64,000 nucleotides of DNA from an uncultured Chitinophaga sp. (GTDB lineage: Bacteria; Bacteroidota; Bacteroidia; Chitinophagales; Chitinophagaceae): the NCBI RefSeq assembly GCF_946479755.1, contig NZ_CAMLHC010000006.1, forward strand, positions 62,001-126,000, in the 5' to 3' direction. How positions within the stretch are numbered: the stretch's first letter is position 1; each line of letters opens with the position of its first letter. Both the position numbers and the translations under genes were made by a program. The notes under the pieces were generated by a model. It was given only the letters and a program-made list of their open reading frames with translations. It was not told the origin of the DNA and ran no database searches. Shown piece after piece: positions 33,955 to 40,741 of this stretch.

Positions 33955-34656
33955 ATGAACGCTATCAAAGAAAAGGAATTCCGTTTCCAGGGGCTTGACC
34001 TGAAGACAGAGATATGGCTGGGGTTTGCATTGTTGCCAATCCTGGTTGTTGTGCTGCTGGGATTGTTTTACCTCATCAACGTATTTTTGCCAGTCAATCC
34101 GCTACGGGTACCGCGTGGCCTGATTATTCCTGCAATACTGGGAATCAGTATCCTTTCCATGTACTGGCTGGCGAAGCTGGTCCGTGACAAGACATGGACG
34201 GTCCGGGTAAATGCTGAGCGTTTGCTGATCCGGTTCCGAAAAAGGGAATTTGATATCCCGCTGGCCAGCATCCGGGAGATAAAGAATATGGGCAGTGCCG
34301 ATTTCCGTTACCTGACTTTCTTTACCAAAGAAGGGGCGGCTGTTCGGATGAGGGTAGGTATCGGCGCCATGACGCCTTTTTCCGCAAAGGAAGACCTGCA
34401 GACCGTAGACGAGATGATGACCTGTCTCAAACCCTATATTGATCAACATTTCAACAAAAAAGACCTCCGGAATAAAATTCATCAGAACCTTTTTCCGCAT
34501 TATGGCGTATATGTTGTCAAGAGCGAACCACTCACCTACAGGTGGTTCGAAAAAATGACCCCATGGCAACTGGTGCTGCTGATATTTGGCGGTGGCGTCG
34601 TTTTCATCGTGCTGTTGTTGCAGGTGTTGTTTTATTACATAGACCACAAGCCCTGA
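33955..34656 (+). CDS. Unrecognised three-helix membrane protein with a PH-like cytosolic domain
   Basis: 233 residues. Two membrane helices near the N-terminus (about 20-42 and 58-78), a beta-rich domain (about 85-140, TVRVNAERLLIRFRKREFDIPLASIREIK), and a C-terminal helix (about 205-230). The strand pattern resembles bacterial PH-like domains, but this is by inspection only. A GTG three bases upstream is an alternative start. It overlaps the next gene by one base (TGATG). Confidence 0.7.
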   Translation: MNAIKEKEFRFQGLDLKTEIWLGFALLPILVVVLLGLFYLINVFLPVNPLRVPRGLIIPAILGISILSMYWLAKLVRDKTWTVRVNAERLLIRFRKREFDIPLASIREIKNMGSADFRYLTFFTKEGAAVRMRVGIGAMTPFSAKEDLQTVDEMMTCLKPYIDQHFNKKDLRNKIHQNLFPHYGVYVVKSEPLTYRWFEKMTPWQLVLLIFGGGVVFIVLLLQVLFYYIDHKP

Positions 34657-35189
34657 TGGAAAAAAAATTCCCTATAGAATATTGGCTGGTAGCCAGGCCG
34701 CAGCGAAAGTTGCTGATAGCATTTGTCATCTTCCTGCCGTTATTTGCGTTGTATGCCATTTGGGTGCATTCGTATGAAAGTGCGCTGATGGCTCTCCGTA
34801 TACCGAGATTGGTCAGGATGGTGTTATTGTTACTGCCTTTTGTAGGAGTGATGCTGGCGATTGGCCATTATTTAGGAGGGATGTGGTATCGGTGTGAGCA
34901 GCTGATATTTACTACTGACAGCCTGTTGTTTGTTCGCCGTGGCGAGGGAGCGGTGTTTAAACGGGAAGACATTACCCGGTTTAAAATCACAGAGCAGACA
35001 GACAAAGGTATTATTACCAGTTACTTTTTTACTGCAAAAGGCATTAACTATTCTGTTTATACCAGTGGTACAGCTGTGATGCATGATTTTATTCATCAGG
35101 CGTTTGTGCATTTTTTTTCGCTGGAGAACCGGCAACCGGCAGTAGCTGGTGGACGCGGCATGGAGACGCGGGATTATTTGCTGAGATAA
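34656..35189 (+). CDS. Unrecognised two-helix membrane protein, related in layout to the preceding gene
   Basis: 177 residues with two membrane helices (about 18-38 and 50-70) and a soluble domain (about 75-165, YRCEQLIFTTDSLLFVRRGEGAVFKREDITRFKI) whose strand order parallels that of the preceding protein, suggesting an old duplication. I chose the ATG at 34656, which overlaps the preceding TGA. The stop codon at 35187-35189 falls within the outer stem of the first Y RNA encoded on the opposite strand. Confidence 0.7.
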   Translation: MEKKFPIEYWLVARPQRKLLIAFVIFLPLFALYAIWVHSYESALMALRIPRLVRMVLLLLPFVGVMLAIGHYLGGMWYRCEQLIFTTDSLLFVRRGEGAVFKREDITRFKITEQTDKGIITSYFFTAKGINYSVYTSGTAVMHDFIHQAFVHFFSLENRQPAVAGGRGMETRDYLLR

Positions 35190-35332
35190 CAATGACGGGG
35201 CAAAAAGCGTAACAGGACTCACTCCCCGTCCTACCACTTAGACGATCGCGGATTTCTCCGGAGCAGGGATCGAACCTGCATTTGGGCTTTGGATCGAAGT
35301 AACCCGTTACTACGGCACCCGTCATTATTATC
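35185..35332 (-). ncRNA. yrlA: Y RNA 1 (YrlA type, Ro60-associated, tRNA-like module)
   Basis: About 148 nt. The ends pair in an outer helix (35185-35200 with 35318-35332, one mismatch). A second helix pairs GTAACGGG (35303-35310) with CCTGTTAC (35209-35216). Inside lie, in transcript order, a T-arm (35263-35279: GCAGG-7-nt loop-CCTGC, with the TTCGA loop of tRNAs), an acceptor-like hairpin (CGGA-GAAA-TCCG), and a D-arm (35227-35244: CGTC/GACG with a GTGGTAG loop). This permuted order, with the acceptor closed and the anticodon end open, is that of YrlA RNAs, which bind the Ro60 orthologue encoded upstream. The role of such RNAs is to gate or tether Ro in RNA surveillance. Last element of the array. 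Confidence 0.82.
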
Positions 35333-35342
35333 ACAAGGTAAC

Positions 35343-35417
35343 AAACTAAATGGGAGGTGGTTTCATTGACAGTGAAGTATCCCATTCATACGACACTTGC
35401 TTTTCTTAAATTAGTTT
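35343..35417 (-). ncRNA. Short Y-like RNA A1 without tRNA module
   Basis: About 75 nt between Y RNAs 1 and 2. It carries the same core as the Y RNAs: GTGTCGTATGAATGGG followed by a TACTTC. AATGGG can pair with CCCATT, and flanking AAACTAA (35411-35417) pairs with TTAGTTT (35343-35349). A local alternative is the hairpin at 35371-35397 (AGTG, GTAT / ATAC, CACT). It differs from A2 at two of 27 core positions. Comparable in idea to the second, shorter Y RNAs (YrlB) of enterobacteria; this assignment is inference. Confidence 0.5.
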
Positions 35418-35421
35418 ATAG

Positions 35422-35603
35422 ATAACAACAGCAGGGCAAAAGGGCGCAACAGGATGGCTGTGGATCTGCCCCCGGATTGCTCCGTTGCAGACTGCCTGCG
35501 TCCTGCCATTAGACGATCGCGGATATCACCGCGAGCAGGATTTGAACCTGCATATCAGGCCTGAATCGAAGTAGCCCGTTGCTACGGCACCCGCTGTTGT
35601 TAT
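35422..35603 (-). ncRNA. yrlA: Y RNA 2 (YrlA type, Ro60-associated, tRNA-like module)
   Basis: About 182 nt, the longest copy. Outer helix 35422-35436 with 35590-35603 (14 pairs, one bulged base). Second helix GCAACGGG (35575-35582) with CCTGTTGC (35446-35453): relative to Y RNA 1 a T-A pair has become C-G, a compensatory change. T-arm 35535-35551, acceptor-like hairpin CGCGG/CCGCG 35518-35533, D-arm 35499-35515 (CGTC/GACG). Extra hairpins (GCAG/CTGC and CGGA/TCCG) lie between the D-arm and the 3' side of the stem and account for the greater length. Confidence 0.83.
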
Positions 35604-35613
35604 ATCAGGGTAA

Positions 35614-35678
35614 CAAATCGAATAGGAATTTTTCGTTTGGAGTGAAGTAGCCCATTCATACGACACCTGACAGATTTG
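35614..35678 (-). ncRNA. Short Y-like RNA A2 without tRNA module
   Basis: About 65 nt between Y RNAs 2 and 3. The core is nearly identical to A1 (25 of 27 bases). AATGGG pairs with CCTATT (one G-U), and CAAATC (35673-35678) pairs with GATTTG (35614-35619). The flanking stem differs in sequence from that of A1 but is preserved as a helix, which supports a real RNA fold. Confidence 0.5.
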
Positions 35679-35684
35679 AATAAC

Positions 35685-35829
35685 ATAACAACAGGGCGAT
35701 AAATTGAACAGGTTTTCTTTCTGGTGTTTACCACTTACTATCCCGGGATCTGCTCACCGGGAGCAGGAGTCGAACCTGCGCTTTCAGAATGTATACGAAG
35801 TATCCCGTTGTGACGGCACCTGTTGTTAT
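35685..35829 (-). ncRNA. yrlA: Y RNA 3 (YrlA type), with degenerate D-arm
   Basis: About 145 nt. Outer helix ATAACAACAGG (35685-35695 with 35819-35829, 11 perfect pairs). Second helix AACGGG (35804-35809) with CCTGTT (35707-35712). T-arm intact (35763-35779, TTCGA loop). The acceptor-like hairpin is a CCGG-type stem near 35745-35762. The D-loop sequence TAAGTGGTA is kept, but its flanks no longer pair, so the D-arm appears degenerate. First Y RNA of the array after the 193-nt tRNA-like RNA. Confidence 0.78.
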
Positions 35830-35842
35830 ATTATTATTGATG

Positions 35843-36035
35843 TTGCCCGGACAGGGATCGAACCTGTATTTTCATTGCTGAACAGTATGGCTGTAAATAC
35901 GCTTCCCTACTGGCATTCAAGCGTTCGGTGCACTGTAAATTCTGATCATGGCAGGGCGTACCCGTCACGATATGTTCCATACACTCCGCGGAGACGTAAT
36001 TTTACCGCAGCTTTGTCCTTTTAAGCTACCGGGCC
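35843..36035 (-). ncRNA. 193-nt tRNA-like RNA with enlarged insert in place of the anticodon arm
   Basis: Here the tRNA ends are in normal order. Acceptor GGCCCGG (36029-36035) pairs with CCGGGCA (35844-35850) over six bp; UA at positions 8-9; D-arm GCTT / AAGC with a GG-containing loop (36010-36026); T-arm ACAGG / CCTGT with TTCGATC loop (35851-35867); no encoded CCA. Between D- and T-arms are 142 nt without a normal anticodon stem. They include a 6-bp hairpin (ACGCTT / AAGCGT) and CGTGACGGGTAC, which resembles the Y RNA core. It may be an unpermuted Y RNA, a tRNA-like decoy or a decayed tRNA with an insertion; I favour a Y-related RNA from its place in the array. Confidence 0.55.
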
Positions 36036-36041
36036 GGTAGT

Positions 36042-36070
36042 GCAGCGCGCCCTTTCAGCGCGCTGCGTTT
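36042..36070. terminator. Hairpin between the Ro60 gene and the RNA array
   Basis: GCAGCGCGC / GCGCGCTGC perfect 9-bp stem (36042-36050 with 36058-36066) followed by GTTTTG on the + strand. On the - strand it lies after the Ro gene and 6 bases before the tRNA-like RNA, so it may separate mRNA from the RNA array or act as a processing site. Confidence 0.55.
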
Positions 36071-36094
36071 TGTGTAGTTAACAAAAACGGATGA

Positions 36095-37615
36095 TTAAAG
36101 GGTTATACTATGGATGTGTGCCAGTGCGGTCTCGCCATTTTCGATGGCTTCCATCACGTCGAACACTTTATCGCTCCAGCCGCTGATGAGGTGTACATCG
36201 TTTTGACGTATGTCCACCGGTGTTGTACCTTGCCCTTGCAGGTCAAAGAGGTACAGTTTGGCATTGGGTGCTACCTTTTGTTTATAGGTGGCCCAGCTGT
36301 TGGCGAATGTATGCTGTCCGCCGGTGCTGTTCCACAGCTGGCAGTCCGTGAAAAGCATGATCTTGTCGGCCACACAGGCGCGTTGGATCAGGTCTTCTAT
36401 CACCAGGTAGCCGTTGGTGGAGTAGCCTACTTCTCCTTCCCTCCGGTAGAACGCGTCTACATTGGAAAGGATGCTGTTACCCGGCAGCGCTACGGTTTTC
36501 CAGGTGTCTCCGAACATACCGCTGACTACATGTTGGCATTTGTGCTGCAGTAACATGCCGAGCATCAGACCGATGTCATAGCCTTTTACTTTGCTGCGGG
36601 GAGACAGCGGGAACTGCATGGACCCCGACACGTCGCAGGCGATGACCACACGGGTGTTGACATCGAATCCTTTCAGGTGCGTTACACTGATTTTGACAGC
36701 TGTTTCCAGCGCCTGCATCAGTTGACCGGTAAGGCCGTGCTGCACCTCCTTCAGTTCGCGGTAAGCTGCGAGGTAGCGGAAGGGCAATTGTTTGGAATTC
36801 AATACCGCTGTCTCGTTAGTCAGGTAGTCGCACACCATGCTGACGTGTGCCGGGCTGATATCCGCCTGCAGCATATTGCGCAGATTACGCATGGTAGCCA
36901 TGTATCCCAGTTGTTTGCTGGTGATCAGTTCTTCCCAGGCTTCGCGTATGGCCACTCTTTTATCTGTTTCGCAGGCGAAGGGGCGCTGACCAACGGCAGA
37001 CAGGGTTGTTTCCCAGGTATAGGGGACAGACAGGGTGTCGTTGACAATTTTGTTGAATATTTCCTGCTGGGCATTGTCTTTGGCTTTCGGGTGTATCAGG
37101 AATAACGCGTCTTTCAGCGAGATGGCTGTTTTACGGTTGTATTTCGCAAACTGGTATTCATCAAATTGGTTGAAGGCTTCCGCCAGTCCTTTCTGTACCT
37201 GTTTGCTCAGCTTATGCAGCTTTTTTACCTGTGTGCGTTTGTTAGCCATGGTATAGTAAGCCAGCATTTCCGTGATTTCATCCGCACGTTGTACTACACG
37301 CGCCACTGTTTTACCCACCAACGCGTTGCCGCTGAAGCGTTTGGCCATTTCCACGGCCAATACCATCGGGATGCTGCGCAGGTACATTTTTTCGCGGGCA
37401 TACACGGCCAGCCGGGCTACAAAAGCCGGATCGTTCTGGTCCATCAGTGCGCAGATACGAGCCAGTCTGTCACCGGCTCCTTCATAGAACTGGTCATTCA
37501 GAGAAGCTGTCACCACGCTGGTGTACAGTTCCATTTCCGGAGTTATCCTGTACGCCGGTGCGCCTGCATGATTGGTTACCTTTTGGGTGCCTTTGGTGAA
37601 AAGATTGAATTTCAT
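36095..37615 (-). CDS. rsr: Ro60 orthologue (TROVE plus VWA domain RNA-binding protein, Rsr-like)
   Basis: 506-residue ring-shaped RNA-binding protein of the Ro60 family. The HEAT-like TROVE domain covers about residues 15-310; the von Willebrand A domain (about 320-506) has an intact metal site, D328-x-S-x-S in ACDVSGSM, with later FTDCQ and LYLFDLQG strands. Ro proteins bind Y RNAs on their outer surface and misfolded RNAs through the ring, and in bacteria act with exoribonucleases in rRNA maturation and stress survival. I chose ATG 37615 (MKFNLF); the frame is open further upstream but unlikely to be translated. A tandem array of Y RNAs follows on the same strand, and a WYL regulator is divergent. 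Confidence 0.95.
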   Translation of the reverse strand: MKFNLFTKGTQKVTNHAGAPAYRITPEMELYTSVVTASLNDQFYEGAGDRLARICALMDQNDPAFVARLAVYAREKMYLRSIPMVLAVEMAKRFSGNALVGKTVARVVQRADEITEMLAYYTMANKRTQVKKLHKLSKQVQKGLAEAFNQFDEYQFAKYNRKTAISLKDALFLIHPKAKDNAQQEIFNKIVNDTLSVPYTWETTLSAVGQRPFACETDKRVAIREAWEELITSKQLGYMATMRNLRNMLQADISPAHVSMVCDYLTNETAVLNSKQLPFRYLAAYRELKEVQHGLTGQLMQALETAVKISVTHLKGFDVNTRVVIACDVSGSMQFPLSPRSKVKGYDIGLMLGMLLQHKCQHVVSGMFGDTWKTVALPGNSILSNVDAFYRREGEVGYSTNGYLVIEDLIQRACVADKIMLFTDCQLWNSTGGQHTFANSWATYKQKVAPNAKLYLFDLQGQGTTPVDIRQNDVHLISGWSDKVFDVMEAIENGETALAHIHSITL

Positions 37616-37664
37616 ATCATTTTGTATTACTGTGTGATTGATGATACAAAGATGTCCCTCTGTG

Positions 37665-37683
37665 TGCGCAGTCTTTTTGCGCA
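37665..37683. promoter_or_regulatory. Inverted repeat in the Ro60/WYL divergent promoter region
   Basis: TGCGCA-N7-TGCGCA: two copies of a self-complementary hexamer 13 bp apart, midway between the divergent starts at 37615 and 37723. A plausible operator for the WYL protein. CAAAGATG at 37647-37654 (CATCTTTG on the - strand) is a possible -7 element for the Ro gene. Confidence 0.45.
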
Positions 37684-37722
37684 GGTCCATTTTTTATTTA
37701 TTTTTATTAAAATTTTTTTGGG

Positions 37723-38742
37723 ATGCCTGTTAACCGTAACGCATTAATAAGATATAAAACCATTGACACCTGCCTCCGGAACCGCCGTCGGCGCTGGACT
37801 TTAGCGAACCTGATCGACAAAGTATCTGAAGCCCTGTATGACTATGAGGGTATGGAAAAAGGCATCAGCCGCCGCACTATACAGGCCGACATCCAGATGA
37901 TGCGCAGTGATAAGCTGGGCTACAACGCGCCTATTATTATAGTAGAGAAAAAATACTATACCTACGAAGACCCAGGCTATAGTATTACGAATATCCCCCT
38001 GAGTGAGCATGACCTGACCCGTATGACGGAAGCCGTAGAGGTGCTGAAGCAGTTCAGGGGCTTTTCGCATTTCCAGCATCTGAACGACGTGGTGCAGAAA
38101 CTGGAGGGGCACGTGTATGCCTCGGCACACAACCAGCGGACCGTCGTCGACTTCGAGAAAAATGAGCACCTGCGGGGATTATCGCACCTCGGCATGATCT
38201 ATGATGCCATTGTCCGCGAACAGACGCTGCTGGTGAAGTACCAATCGTTCCGTGCTAAATCCGCCAGTGAGATGCACCTGCACGCCTGGTGGCTGAAAGA
38301 GTTTAAGAACCGGTGGTTTGTGGTGGGAACGAAAAACGCCGCTACCGGCATCATTACCCTGGCGCTGGACAGGATCGAGGAACTGAAAATCGACGAAACC
38401 GAAGCCTATCGCCCTAACCTGGACGGGCACACGCCGGAGGACTATTATCAACATGCGATCGGACCTACCGTAGCCAGGGTGAGACCTCAGCAGGTGACGA
38501 TCCTGGTGACACCGGAGCATGCCCCCTATGTATTGACCAAGCCGTTGCACCATAGCCAGCAGGTGGTGTCAGAAGGTGCGGAAGGAACGGTTATCACCAT
38601 AACCGTGGAGCATAATTTTGAGCTGGAGCGGGAAATCCTCGGCTTTGCAGATGGTATGAAAGTATTGGGGCCGGAGAAGTTGCGCAAGGCCATCCAATGG
38701 AAGCTGCGACGCGCAGCAGACACCTATGATATCAACGAATGA
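37723..38742 (+). CDS. WYL-domain transcriptional regulator, candidate regulator of the Ro RNP locus
   Basis: 339 residues. The N-terminal winged helix-turn-helix (about 1-70; RYKTIDTCLRNRRRRWTLANLIDKV and ISRRTIQADIQMMR) is followed by a WYL domain (about 140-235, with VKYQSFRAKS, LHAWWLKEFKNRWFVVGT and ALDRIEELK) and a WCX-type C-terminal domain. WYL domains sense nucleic-acid or nucleotide ligands in several defence and repair regulators. Divergent from the Ro60 gene across 107 bp with a candidate operator between them, so control of the Ro/Y RNA locus is likely by position. A hairpin terminates it. Confidence 0.9.
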   Translation: MPVNRNALIRYKTIDTCLRNRRRRWTLANLIDKVSEALYDYEGMEKGISRRTIQADIQMMRSDKLGYNAPIIIVEKKYYTYEDPGYSITNIPLSEHDLTRMTEAVEVLKQFRGFSHFQHLNDVVQKLEGHVYASAHNQRTVVDFEKNEHLRGLSHLGMIYDAIVREQTLLVKYQSFRAKSASEMHLHAWWLKEFKNRWFVVGTKNAATGIITLALDRIEELKIDETEAYRPNLDGHTPEDYYQHAIGPTVARVRPQQVTILVTPEHAPYVLTKPLHHSQQVVSEGAEGTVITITVEHNFELEREILGFADGMKVLGPEKLRKAIQWKLRRAADTYDINE

Positions 38743-38745
38743 AAA

Positions 38746-38786
38746 AACAATCGCCGGCCTACAAGATAAGCCGGCGGTTGTTTTTT
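38746..38786. terminator. Bidirectional terminator between the WYL and GH16 genes
   Basis: Thirteen-bp stem AACAATCGCCGGC / GCCGGCGGTTGTT (38746-38758 with 38770-38782, one wobble), with A-run before and T-run after, serving both convergent genes. Confidence 0.85.
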
Positions 38787-38802
38787 AATGAATACCTGTC
38801 TG

Positions 38803-39843
38803 TTAGTTTTTATACACTCTTACGTAATCTACTTCCATCGTCCCTTTGGCGAAGGCCGGGTCAATAGCGCCGCCGAAGGTGCCGCCGATGGCGAAGTTGA
38901 GCAGGATAAAATAATCATGGTTGAAAGGCAGGCCGGCTGTATTGTTGAACGTGAAAAACAGTTTATCGTCCACATACCAGCGGAGCTGTGTGGGCGACCA
39001 GTCCAGCGTGTATTTATGGAATGCACCGGCCACATTGGAAACCATGGTAGTGCCGCCGTCTGCGTTACCGCCGGCATGGCCCGGATGGTGCACGGTACCA
39101 TATATTTTCTGCGGTTCGTTGCCTTTATGCTCCATAATGTCTATCTCGCCGCAGGCAGGCCATCCTGCTGTGGTGATATTGCTGCCCAGCATCCAGATGG
39201 CTGGCCAGGTACCGCCGCCTGTGGGCAGTTTGGCGCTGACTTCCACGCGGCCATAGGTGAAGTTAAACTTGCCTTTGGTGAGCAGGCGGGCCGACGTATA
39301 CTCTTTTCCGTTAAAGCTTTCTTTGATGGCATTAATTTTCAGGGTACCGTTGGAAACAGCGGCGTTCTGAGCGCGGTCGGTGTAATACTGGGCTTCGTTA
39401 TTGCCCCAGCCGTTGTCGCCGGTGCCGATGTCGTATCCCCAGTTTTTCGGGTCCGGCGCACCGTCCTGGTTAAACTCGTCGGACCACAGCAGCTTTGTGG
39501 ACACCGGCACCGCCACAGATAGTGACTTGCCGGTGGTAAGGCCATCGGCGCTTTTAGCGGTCACCTTCACCGTGTAGTTATTCACACCCGGCGTGTTATA
39601 AGTATAACTCGTACTGCCGTTGGTGGTAGATCTGATATGACCGTTACCGAAGTCGTAGTCATAACTCACGGCATGTTCGGCGGTCGCTGTAAAGGTAACG
39701 GTGCCGCTACTGTCGGTGCTCACCAAAGTTTGGACGACCAGGTTCAGCGGCGCTACTTTTTCCGCTGGTTGGTTGTCGTTTGATTTTCCACAGCTGCTCA
39801 GGGAAACGAGCAGTCCCATCATCATTCCGGTTAAATGTTTCAT
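38803..39843 (-). CDS. GH16 endo-beta-glucanase (laminarinase-like) lipoprotein with PKD domain
   Basis: 346-residue surface lipoprotein (lipobox LSSC, Cys near residue 18). A PKD-like Ig domain (about 35-115) precedes the GH16 jelly-roll (about 120-346). The catalytic motif is GEIDIMEHKG with nucleophile E233 and acid/base E238; WPAIWMLG before it and the family-typical EVDYVRVYKN end fit beta-1,3-glucanases. The extra residue in the EIDIME motif is that of bacterial laminarinase-type GH16. Last gene of a five-gene operon with SusC, SusD and two glycan-binding lipoproteins, pointing to laminarin or a related beta-glucan as substrate. Confidence 0.93.
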   Translation of the reverse strand: MKHLTGMMMGLLVSLSSCGKSNDNQPAEKVAPLNLVVQTLVSTDSSGTVTFTATAEHAVSYDYDFGNGHIRSTTNGSTSYTYNTPGVNNYTVKVTAKSADGLTTGKSLSVAVPVSTKLLWSDEFNQDGAPDPKNWGYDIGTGDNGWGNNEAQYYTDRAQNAAVSNGTLKINAIKESFNGKEYTSARLLTKGKFNFTYGRVEVSAKLPTGGGTWPAIWMLGSNITTAGWPACGEIDIMEHKGNEPQKIYGTVHHPGHAGGNADGGTTMVSNVAGAFHKYTLDWSPTQLRWYVDDKLFFTFNNTAGLPFNHDYFILLNFAIGGTFGGAIDPAFAKGTMEVDYVRVYKN

Positions 39844-39846
39844 AAG

Positions 39847-40728
39847 TTATTGAATTGCGATTAGTTTAACATACCATGCCCCCGGGTCCTGCACGCAACG
39901 TAAAGTCATATGCGTGTCGGTTCTTTCCAGTACCTGGAACTTGTGTGTTCCCAGGTACATGCCCAGATGGCCTTTTACCGGGAAGGTGATAAATTCTTCG
40001 GTAGCGCTGCCGTCGTAGCCGAACGTTTCCGTATAGTCGGCTGCTTTAGCGCCGGTAAGCGTATAGTCGCCGGTGCCTGTCATGGCAGGATCGAAGTCTT
40101 TCAGGTATTCCTTTTTGCCGAAGAGGTCATTGTTGGTGGTGTGGGTGAACACGTTGCCGTTGACATTGAAGGTGTAGACGTCATCATAGACGCCGAGACC
40201 GGCTTTTTCATTCGGAGCAGCGGCCCACCATGCCGGTGTGAACACATCGGCAGCAGATACGCCGAGGTGACCGGCAGCGTCTTTGTCTACCCGCCATTTC
40301 TTTACGCCGTTGTTGGTCAGCATGCTGACCAGCTCCGGGTTAGGCGTAAACGCTCGATATATCTCCACTTCCAGGGTGTTGGTGCTGGTAATGCCGGCTT
40401 TACCGGAGGCATACACGGTGATGGTGAACTTCTTCACACCGGTGTGTTTGTAAGTATACGTGTAGGCGCTGACGGTACCTATTTTGGGTGTTTGCCCGTC
40501 GCCGAAATCCACTTTGTAGTTGTAGGCGTGTTCAGAACTGATACTCAGCTGTATGGTGCCGGAGCCGTCACCATTGGGATGGGCGGCGTCTTTCCCGTTG
40601 ACCATGAGCGTGAGGGCAGGCTTGCCCGGCGTGGTGAGGTCGCCGAATTTATAGTCGTCTTTGCCGCAGCTGCCTGCCAGCAACAGTGTGGCGACGAACA
40701 GGAATGCCAGTTTTATATGCTTGATCAT
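39847..40728 (-). CDS. PKD-domain surface lipoprotein, putative glycan-binding (SusE/F position)
   Basis: 293 residues, lipobox LAGSC (Cys near 21). One PKD-like domain (about 40-130, YNYKVDFGDGQTPKIG) is followed by a domain with VKKWRVDKDAAGHLGV and TLTGAKAADYTETFGY, typical of Bacteroidota lipoproteins near GH16 enzymes. No catalytic motif seen. Sits between another PKD lipoprotein and the GH16 gene, 3 bp from the latter; a role in holding beta-glucan at the cell surface is inferred from position. Confidence 0.8.
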   Translation of the reverse strand: MIKHIKLAFLFVATLLLAGSCGKDDYKFGDLTTPGKPALTLMVNGKDAAHPNGDGSGTIQLSISSEHAYNYKVDFGDGQTPKIGTVSAYTYTYKHTGVKKFTITVYASGKAGITSTNTLEVEIYRAFTPNPELVSMLTNNGVKKWRVDKDAAGHLGVSAADVFTPAWWAAAPNEKAGLGVYDDVYTFNVNGNVFTHTTNNDLFGKKEYLKDFDPAMTGTGDYTLTGAKAADYTETFGYDGSATEEFITFPVKGHLGMYLGTHKFQVLERTDTHMTLRCVQDPGAWYVKLIAIQ

Positions 40729-40741
40729 ACGTGGTGTGTAA

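Noticed and set aside
35704..36024. A + strand open frame of 106 codons with peptides such as REQESNLR and ARTGIEPV
   Set aside because: These peptides are the usual translations of tRNA T-arm sequences read in antisense. The frame runs across Y RNA 3 and the tRNA-like RNA and is not a gene.
35185..36035. A cluster of ordinary tRNA genes
   Set aside because: T-arm and D-arm sequences are present, but in the three long copies they are in permuted order with a closed acceptor hairpin and no anticodon arm, and in the 193-nt RNA the anticodon arm is replaced by a long insert. None folds as a normal tRNA.
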